A DNA stretch of 63,985 bases from JAJYVT01 sp027339205 (GTDB lineage Bacteria; Actinomycetota; Acidimicrobiia; Acidimicrobiales; RAAP-2), in contig DAHWOV010000031.1 of NCBI GenBank assembly GCA_027339205.1, positions 1-63,985 on the forward strand, read 5' to 3'. A program made the translations under genes and the position numbers. Below, piece after piece: positions 59,113-63,985 of the stretch. Under the pieces are notes generated by a model that was given only the letters and a program-made list of their open reading frames with translations, searched no databases and was not told where the DNA came from. Within the stretch, counting starts at the first letter, position 1. Each line of letters begins with the position of its first letter.

Positions 59113-60636
59113 ATGACCGGGGCGGCTCGAATCCCGGTCGGTGCACCCGCAGGGCGGCCGCACGACCGCGACCAGCGGGACGTCGGGGAGGTCGGCTCGA
59201 TCCCCCGCGTCCACCGCCGCCGGCTGCCGCGGCCCACGCCGCGTCAGCTCGTCTCCCGGGGCGCCGAGATCATACGAACCGGCGTGCGGCGCCTCGCATC
59301 GCTCGGTGCGCGCCAAGCGGTCCACGTCCGCGGCGGCGGACGCCTCCTCCCGGCGCCCGTCGTCGCACGGGCACTTCGCCAGATGTGCCAGGACCTCGGC
59401 GGCACCTTCATGAAGTTCGGCCAGCTGGTCGCTTCGTCGCCCGGCCTCTTCGGGGAGGGCGTCGCAGAGGAGTTCCGCGCGTGCCTCGACACGGGGCCGC
59501 GCGTCCCCTTCGACGAAGTACGCGACACCATCGAGGCAGACCTCGGCATGGATCTCGGGGACGCATTCGCTGACCTCGATCCGCAACCGATCGGGCGGGC
59601 GTCGATCGCGGTCGTCTACCGCGGCCACCTCCTGGACGGTCGGGAGGTGGCGGTGAAGGTCCTGCGTCCCCGGATCGACCTCGAGGTCGCAGCCGACCTG
59701 ACGCTCATGGTCCCGCTCGCCGAGCTCGTCGCCAGGGAGACGGGCGAGCAGATCGCAGGCTCCGTGCTGCAGCTCCTCGACGGACTCCGCCAGCAACTCG
59801 CCGAGGAGCTCGACCTGCGCAACGAAGCGAGAGCGCTCGCGCAGTTCCGCACCCTCTTCTCCCGGTCGAATCTCGACCGGATCGTGGTGCCCGAGCCGTA
59901 CCCGGAAGTGTCCGGACAAAACGTGCTCACGATGGAGCTGCTCCATGGGACGGCGATCGACGATCTGGCTTCGATCGCTGCGCGCGGGCAGGACCCTGCC
60001 CCGCTCGTGGAGGAGGTCGTCCGCGCGTTCTTCACGACCACGGTCCGCTGGGGCGCCTTCCACGGCGACCTGCACGCTGGCAACATGCTGCTCCTCGACG
60101 ACGGCCGCCTCGGCATCATCGACTGGGGCATCGTGGGACGCCTCGACGCGGACACGCACCGCTTCGTCGTCCGGCTGCTCGATGCAGCGCTCGGAGACGA
60201 GGAAGCGTGGACAGACATCACTGCGCACTTGACGCGTGTCTACGGGCGCGCGATCCAGGTGGGTCTCGGCATGTCCGACGCAGAGCTGACGGCGTTCCTC
60301 CGGGGGATCGTCGAGCCGGCGCTGACGCTCCCGTTCGGCGAGGTGAGCCTCGCGGCGATGCTCGAAGCGCCGCTCATCCAGGCGGCGAAGGCCCGAGGAG
60401 CACGGGCGCACCAGCGTCCGATGAGGTCGGCGCTCCTCCGCCTGCGTACGAATCGAGAGATGCGACGGCTGGCCGACGAGGCCGGGGGCCTCATGTCCCC
60501 CTTCACACGGGGAGCGTTCCTCCTTGCCAAGCAGTTCATGTACTTCGAGCGCTACGGCAAGCTGTTCCTCGCCGACAGGCCGATCCTTGCGGACCGGGCC
60601 TTCCTCGCCGGTCTCGTCGCCGAAGTGCGCTCGTAG
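59113..60636 (+). CDS. ABC1/UbiB-type atypical kinase (AarF family)
   Basis: This is a 507-residue protein of the ABC1/UbiB kinase-like family. The KxGQ motif is K101-F-G-Q (GGTFMKFGQLVAS), the ATP-site Lys is in REVAVKVLRP, catalytic-loop residues are FHGDLHAGNML and the metal-binding Asp is in IIDWGIVG. The Ala-rich loop, usually AAASIAQV, reads GRASIAVV, an unusual change. Such proteins take part in isoprenoid quinone biology; a menaquinone-related or lipid role is plausible. There is no strong ribosome-binding site at the ATG. No membrane helix is obvious, though the C-terminal end is hydrophobic. Confidence 0.85.
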   Translation: MTGAARIPVGAPAGRPHDRDQRDVGEVGSIPRVHRRRLPRPTPRQLVSRGAEIIRTGVRRLASLGARQAVHVRGGGRLLPAPVVARALRQMCQDLGGTFMKFGQLVASSPGLFGEGVAEEFRACLDTGPRVPFDEVRDTIEADLGMDLGDAFADLDPQPIGRASIAVVYRGHLLDGREVAVKVLRPRIDLEVAADLTLMVPLAELVARETGEQIAGSVLQLLDGLRQQLAEELDLRNEARALAQFRTLFSRSNLDRIVVPEPYPEVSGQNVLTMELLHGTAIDDLASIAARGQDPAPLVEEVVRAFFTTTVRWGAFHGDLHAGNMLLLDDGRLGIIDWGIVGRLDADTHRFVVRLLDAALGDEEAWTDITAHLTRVYGRAIQVGLGMSDAELTAFLRGIVEPALTLPFGEVSLAAMLEAPLIQAAKARGARAHQRPMRSALLRLRTNREMRRLADEAGGLMSPFTRGAFLLAKQFMYFERYGKLFLADRPILADRAFLAGLVAEVRS

Positions 60637-60647
60637 CGGAGTCGTTT

Positions 60648-60663
60648 GCGAGCCGAGGCTCGC
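60648..60663. terminator. Small hairpin between the UbiB-like gene and mscL
   Basis: GCGAGC-CGAG-GCTCGC (60648-60663) is a perfect 6-bp stem with a 4-base loop, 12 bases past the UbiB-like gene stop, in the convergent gap of 81 bases. There is no T run. It is the only terminator candidate here and is weak. Confidence 0.3.
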
Positions 60664-60717
60664 GTGCGCTCGGGCCCGCGCGCCCGCGTGCGCGCTCGCT
60701 CGGTCGAGGTATGGAGG

Positions 60718-61185
60718 TCAGCCCGCCGAGCTCGGGTCTGCGGCCGCCTCGACTGGAGGTGCGTCGGCGGGCGGGAGCTCGCTCGTGCAGTACATGCACT
60801 TCGTCGCGGCGAGGGGAAGGCCGTCTGAGAGGCAGAAGGGGCAGGTCTTCGCCGGTGCCGGGTCGCCGAAGACGGTCACTCCCCGCCGAGCCTGGACGTG
60901 CTTGTAGGGGATGACGATGGCGAAGTACACGACCGCCATGAAGATCACGAAGTAGACGATCGCGGCGATGAGCGTCCCGAAGTTGAGGAACGTGCTGGTG
61001 TTCCCCGTCGTGCCCAGCTGCACGCCGAGCGCGATGGGGTGATCCCCCTGAGCCCGGTTGACCAGCGGCTCGATGATCCCCGTGGTGAAGGCCATGATGA
61101 GCCCGCTGAACGCCAGAGCTACCACCAGGCCTACCGCCACGATGATGAGGTCGCCCCTCATCAAGAAATTTCTGAACCCTTTCAT
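60718..61185 (-). CDS. mscL: Large-conductance mechanosensitive channel with C-terminal zinc ribbon
   Basis: This is a 155-residue protein. Residues 1-95 match MscL: MKGFRNFLMRGDLIIVAVGL, the pore helix GLVVALAFSGLIMAF with its Gly/Ala face, and the second helix around FGTLIAAIVYFVIFMAVVYF. The family's C-terminal cytoplasmic helix is replaced by a segment with CPFC and KCMYC, a likely zinc ribbon (residues about 118-140). It relieves osmotic shock. The ATG has GGAGGG upstream. It converges on the UbiB-like gene and diverges from the ferredoxin gene. Confidence 0.9.
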   Translation of the reverse strand: MKGFRNFLMRGDLIIVAVGLVVALAFSGLIMAFTTGIIEPLVNRAQGDHPIALGVQLGTTGNTSTFLNFGTLIAAIVYFVIFMAVVYFAIVIPYKHVQARRGVTVFGDPAPAKTCPFCLSDGLPLAATKCMYCTSELPPADAPPVEAAADPSSAG

Positions 61186-61271
61186 TGAGCCCTCCTCGTG
61201 GGTCTTGCCGGACAGCCCCGCGTCCCGGGACCTGCCAGAGATTGTGCTCCGGGAGGGGCGGGCGATGCCGG

Positions 61272-61277
61272 TATGCT
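61272..61277 (+). promoter_or_regulatory. Possible -10 box of the ferredoxin-gltX transcript
   Basis: TATGCT fits TAnnnT and lies 48 bases before the ferredoxin GTG in the divergent 139-base gap to mscL. A -35 box is not obvious. GGAGG (61314-61318) is the ribosome-binding site. Confidence 0.3.
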
Positions 61278-61324
61278 CCTCGTCCGCGCGGCCGTGCCGC
61301 CACGAACATGACCGGAGGTGCCGG

Positions 61325-61522
61325 GTGAAGGTCGTAGTCGACTTCGACGTGTGCATGAGCAACGCCGTGTGCATGGGGATCGTGCCGGAAGTCTTCGAAG
61401 TCCGCGACGACGGGTTTCTCTACGTGCTCGACGAGCACCCGCCCGAGACGCTTCGGGACCGGCTCCGTGAGGCGGAGAGCAGTTGCCCCACGGGTGCGAT
61501 CACGCTGGTCGAGGACGACTGA
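61325..61522 (+). CDS. Small ferredoxin, 3Fe-4S type
   Basis: This is a 65-residue acidic protein with only three Cys: C10, C16 (CMSNAVC) and C54 (CPTGAI). The C-x5-C spacing with a single distal CP matches the short actinobacterial ferredoxins that carry a 3Fe-4S cluster and serve cytochromes P450. No P450 is in the window, so the partner is unknown. The GTG is preceded by GGAGG at 7-11 bases. It ends seven bases before gltX. Confidence 0.85.
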   Translation: MKVVVDFDVCMSNAVCMGIVPEVFEVRDDGFLYVLDEHPPETLRDRLREAESSCPTGAITLVEDD

Positions 61523-61529
61523 GCCAAGG

Positions 61530-63086
61530 GTGGCGGTCCCGAGAGTCCGGATCGCGCCGTCGCCGACGGGCTTCTTCCACGTCGGGACCGGGCGTACCGC
61601 GCTGTACAACTGGCTCTTCGCCCGCCGCTACGGGGGGGTCTTCATCCTGCGGATCGAGGACACCGACACCGAGCGCAACCGCGAGGAGTGGGTGGACGGC
61701 ATCGTCGACGCGCTCTCGTGGCTCGGCATGGAACCTGACGAAGGCCCGTACCGCCAGTCCGAACGGCGGGAGCGGTACCGGTCGGTGCTCGACACGCTGT
61801 GGGACGCGGGGAACCTGTACGCATGCGACTGCACGCGTGAGGAGGTGGTTGCCCGGACCGCCGGTCACGCGACGCCCGGCTACGACGGCTACTGCCGCAG
61901 CCGGGGGGTCAGCCGGGAAGGGCACGCTCTTCGTTTCCGCACCCCCGACGAGGGTGAGACCCACGTCCACGACCTGGTCAGAGGAGATGTCGTCTTCCGT
62001 CACGAGACGATGGAGGACTTCGTCGTCGCCCGTTCCAATGGAGAGCCGCTTTTCGTGCTCGCCAACATCGTCGATGACCGCGACATGCGGATCACCCACG
62101 TCATCCGCGGCGAGGAGCTGCTGCCGAGCGCGCCGAAGGCGATCCTCATTTGGGAGGCACTGGACGCGGCGGAAAGTGGAGCGGCAGAGGGCGGAGCGAG
62201 GGAGGGCGGAGCGGCGGCGGACGGGTCGTCGGAGGCCGGATCGTCGGCGGCCGGATCGTCGGCGGGCACGGGAGCTCGCCCGCTGCCCGCCTGGGCGCAC
62301 CTGCCGATGCTCGTCAATGAGCACCGCCAGAAGCTGTCCAAGCGTCGAGACGCTGTGGCGGTGGAGCTCTACCGGGACCAGGGATTCCTGCCGGAGGCAC
62401 TCAGGAACTACCTCGCTCTCTTAGGGTGGAGCCCACCAGGCGACGACGAGAAGGTGCCCCTCCAGGTCCTGATCGACAACTTCACATTGCGCGACGTCAA
62501 CCACTCTCCGGCGTTCTTCGACGTGAAGAAGCTCGCTCACATGAACGGCGAGTACATCCGGGAGCTCACCGTCGAAGACTTCATCGCACGCTCGCGGCCC
62601 TGGGTGGACCCCTCCGGTGAACGAGCTGCCGGCCGGTGGGCCCCCGGGTCGGTTGGACCGCCGCCATGGCCGCCGGAACGCTTCGACGAAGGGGTGTTCG
62701 CGAAGCTCGCGCGTGTCGTCCAAGAGCGCGTGACGACTCTCGGGGAGGTGCCCCGCCTCGTCGACTTCGTGTTCCTCGAGGATCCCCCCTTCGACGACGC
62801 GTCGTGGCAGAAGGCGATCAGTGCGGATCCGGAGGCGGCAGCGCTGCTCGACGCCGCGATCGCCGAGTACGCGCAGATCGAATGGTCGGCGGAGGCGTTG
62901 CGCGCCGCGACGTTGCGGGTCGCGGAGCGCTCGGGGCGGAAGCTGGCCAAGGCGCAGGCTCCCATCCGCGTTGCCGTCACCGGACGGACCGTCGGTCCGC
63001 CACTCTTCGAGTCCCTCGAGGTGCTGGGACGCGACGAGACCCTGCGGCGGCTCGGTGCGGCCGCCCACCGCGCCCGCGCCACCTGA
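61530..63086 (+). CDS. gltX: Glutamyl-tRNA synthetase
   Basis: This is a 518-residue class I synthetase. The HIGH-type motif reads FFHVGTGRTALYNW (near residue 15), followed by FILRIEDTDTERN, and the KMSKS-type motif is KLSKRR. The anticodon-binding domain covers about 330-518. A low-complexity insertion of about 40 Gly/Ala/Ser residues (roughly 210-250) interrupts the catalytic domain before the KLSKR loop. The GTG lies seven bases after the ferredoxin; the ribosome-binding site is weak. Whether it also charges tRNA-Gln cannot be judged from this window; tRNA-Gln and tRNA-Glu lie just downstream. Confidence 0.94.
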   Translation: MAVPRVRIAPSPTGFFHVGTGRTALYNWLFARRYGGVFILRIEDTDTERNREEWVDGIVDALSWLGMEPDEGPYRQSERRERYRSVLDTLWDAGNLYACDCTREEVVARTAGHATPGYDGYCRSRGVSREGHALRFRTPDEGETHVHDLVRGDVVFRHETMEDFVVARSNGEPLFVLANIVDDRDMRITHVIRGEELLPSAPKAILIWEALDAAESGAAEGGAREGGAAADGSSEAGSSAAGSSAGTGARPLPAWAHLPMLVNEHRQKLSKRRDAVAVELYRDQGFLPEALRNYLALLGWSPPGDDEKVPLQVLIDNFTLRDVNHSPAFFDVKKLAHMNGEYIRELTVEDFIARSRPWVDPSGERAAGRWAPGSVGPPPWPPERFDEGVFAKLARVVQERVTTLGEVPRLVDFVFLEDPPFDDASWQKAISADPEAAALLDAAIAEYAQIEWSAEALRAATLRVAERSGRKLAKAQAPIRVAVTGRTVGPPLFESLEVLGRDETLRRLGAAAHRARAT

Positions 63087-63107
63087 GCCGACGGCCGGCG
63101 GCTCGAC

Positions 63108-63797
63108 GTGTTCCTTCTCCGCTGGCTCACTGCGCCAGCGCGATTCGCTCTGAAGGTCCTGGTCCTCGTCATCGCAGGCCTGGTCCTCTACTACGTCGTC
63201 ACCCTTGTGCAGGTGTGGCTGACGTCGCGTCGTTACGACCCGGTCAGCGCCCAGGCGATCGTGGTCATGGGATCGGCGCAGTACAACGGGGTGCCGTCGC
63301 CGGACCTCCGTGCGCGCCTCGACGAGGCGCTCTTGCTCTTCCAAGAGCGCTACGCGCATCTGATCGTCTGCACCGGGTCCAGAGAGCCCGGGGATCGCTA
63401 CACAGAGTCGGAGGTGGGGAAGGCGTACCTCGTCAGCAAGGGAGTGCCCGCCTCAGACGTCCTCACGGTCGGCGGACGAGACAGCTGGACAAACCTCGCT
63501 CTTGCGGCGGGACAGCTGCGGCCGCGGGGGTTGAGAGACGTGCTCATCGTGACGGACCCCTTCCACGAGGACCGCTCGATGGCCATCGCGTCGGACGTCG
63601 GGCTCGTTCCACACCCGACGCCGACCCAGACGTCCCCCATCACCGGGACCGCCGTGATCCCGTACTTCCTCAGCACAGCCGCGGCGGTCGCCCTCGGACG
63701 TATCGTCGGTTTCCAGCGACTGCACCAGCTCGGCGAGCTGGCGGTCCAGTCAGCAGGTGCGACGGTCTCGCGGACATTCCAGGCTCCGCTAACCTGA
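63108..63797 (+). CDS. DUF218 family membrane protein (SanA/YdcF-like)
   Basis: This is a 229-residue protein. A single N-terminal membrane helix (about residues 12-38) is followed by the DUF218 fold with AIVVMGSAQYNGVPSPDLRAR, LIVCTGSREPGD, and VLIVTDPFHEDRSMAIASD, the conserved Gly- and His-containing segments. Proteins of this type are linked to cell envelope integrity in enterobacteria; no reaction is established. The GTG is 21 bases after gltX. It ends 10 bases before the tRNA genes. Confidence 0.85.
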   Translation: MFLLRWLTAPARFALKVLVLVIAGLVLYYVVTLVQVWLTSRRYDPVSAQAIVVMGSAQYNGVPSPDLRARLDEALLLFQERYAHLIVCTGSREPGDRYTESEVGKAYLVSKGVPASDVLTVGGRDSWTNLALAAGQLRPRGLRDVLIVTDPFHEDRSMAIASDVGLVPHPTPTQTSPITGTAVIPYFLSTAAAVALGRIVGFQRLHQLGELAVQSAGATVSRTFQAPLT

Positions 63798-63807
63798 CAC
63801 CACCCAT

Positions 63808-63879
63808 TCGGGGGTGGTGTAATCGGCAACACGACAGGTTCTGGCCCTGTTATTGGGGGTTCGAGTCCTCCCCCCCGAG
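63808..63879 (+). tRNA. tRNA-Gln (CTG)
   Basis: Cloverleaf folds fully. Acceptor TCGGGGG pairs with CCCCCGA, the anticodon stem ACAGG/CCTGT closes a loop TTCTGGC with anticodon CTG, and the T-arm is GGGGG/CCTCC with loop TTCGAGT. The CCA end is not encoded. The gene starts 10 bases after the DUF218 stop. Confidence 0.95.
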
Positions 63880-63911
63880 CTGTGCAGAAGTGTCGCGGCA
63901 CGCCTGCGCTC

Positions 63912-63984
63912 GGCCCCATCGTCTAGAGGCCTAGGACACCACCCTCTCAAGGTGGAGACACGGGTTCGAACCCCGTTGGGGCTG
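63912..63984 (+). tRNA. tRNA-Glu (CTC)
   Basis: The start GGCCCCATCGTCTAG is typical of tRNA-Glu. The acceptor stem GGCCCCA pairs with TGGGGCT (one G-T pair), the anticodon stem CCACC/GGTGG closes loop CTCTCAA with anticodon CTC, and the T-arm is ACGGG/CCCGT with TTCGAAC. The CCA is not encoded. It lies 32 bases after tRNA-Gln. Confidence 0.95.
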
Positions 63985-63985
63985 C

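Noticed and set aside
63798..63985. Prophage or integrative-element attachment site at the tRNA genes
   Set aside because: No integrase or duplicated tRNA 3' end is seen in the window; the right edge cuts off anything beyond tRNA-Glu.

Overview
This window is about 64 kb of very G+C-rich DNA with tightly packed genes. It looks like chromosome from a high-G+C actinobacterium. The evidence is many GTG and TTG starts, 4-base stop/start overlaps (ATGA, GTGA), a diheme QcrC and QcrB fused to a long C-terminal tail, an actinobacterial CtaF, and a gltX gene followed by tRNA-Gln and tRNA-Glu. An aerobic, hopanoid-making lineage such as Acidimicrobiia is a reasonable guess, but I cannot place it more precisely. 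I see no plasmid, phage, insertion-sequence or CRISPR features.

Layout. Bases 1-15571 hold a complex I operon from the 3' end of nuoB to nuoN, transcribed rightward. A small HAD phosphatase follows. It converges on a leftward group, hemE-hemH-hemY-lnt (16058-21374), for the late steps of haem synthesis plus a lipoprotein acyltransferase homologue whose catalytic Cys is a Ser. An array of ten 14-bp repeats separates hemE from a divergent HelD-like ATPase gene. Bases 24225-28583 hold ctaE-qcrC-qcrA-qcrB. They converge on leftward tatA-ctaC-ctaD-ctaF (28753-32190). Together these encode the menaquinol:O2 bcc-aa3 system, and TatA belongs to the pathway normally needed for the Rieske protein. Bases 32342-39520 hold unlinked metabolism: a crotonase, a GH1-like protein with an altered catalytic residue, an alpha/beta hydrolase, an ABC exporter pair, a zinc alcohol dehydrogenase and Ogt. 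Ogt is coupled to an Ada-AlkA fusion that runs to 41109.

Bases 41225-51932 are one leftward hopanoid operon: hpnC, hpnD, hpnE, a polyprenyl diphosphate synthase, shc, an HpnG-like/IspH fusion, hpnH and dxs. It carries its own isoprenoid supply genes at both ends of the MEP pathway. A divergent gene encodes a coiled-coil/helix-turn-helix protein whose start lies in an in-frame ATG repeat. It is followed by a second array of 14-bp repeats (8 copies) and then by pntAA-pntAB-pntB. The right end holds a hypothetical protein, a membrane-anchored GH18 protein, a UbiB/AarF-type atypical kinase, MscL with a zinc ribbon, a 3Fe-4S-type ferredoxin, gltX, a DUF218 protein and two tRNA genes.

The window is mainly respiratory and membrane biology: NADH oxidation, quinol oxidation, haem supply, transhydrogenase and hopanoid membrane lipids. 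The most unusual items are the HpnG-like/IspH fusion, the Cys-to-Ser Lnt, the GH1 protein with Gln at the acid/base site, the 36-bp palindrome over the tatA ribosome-binding site, the multi-ATG start, and the many short tandem repeats both between and inside genes.
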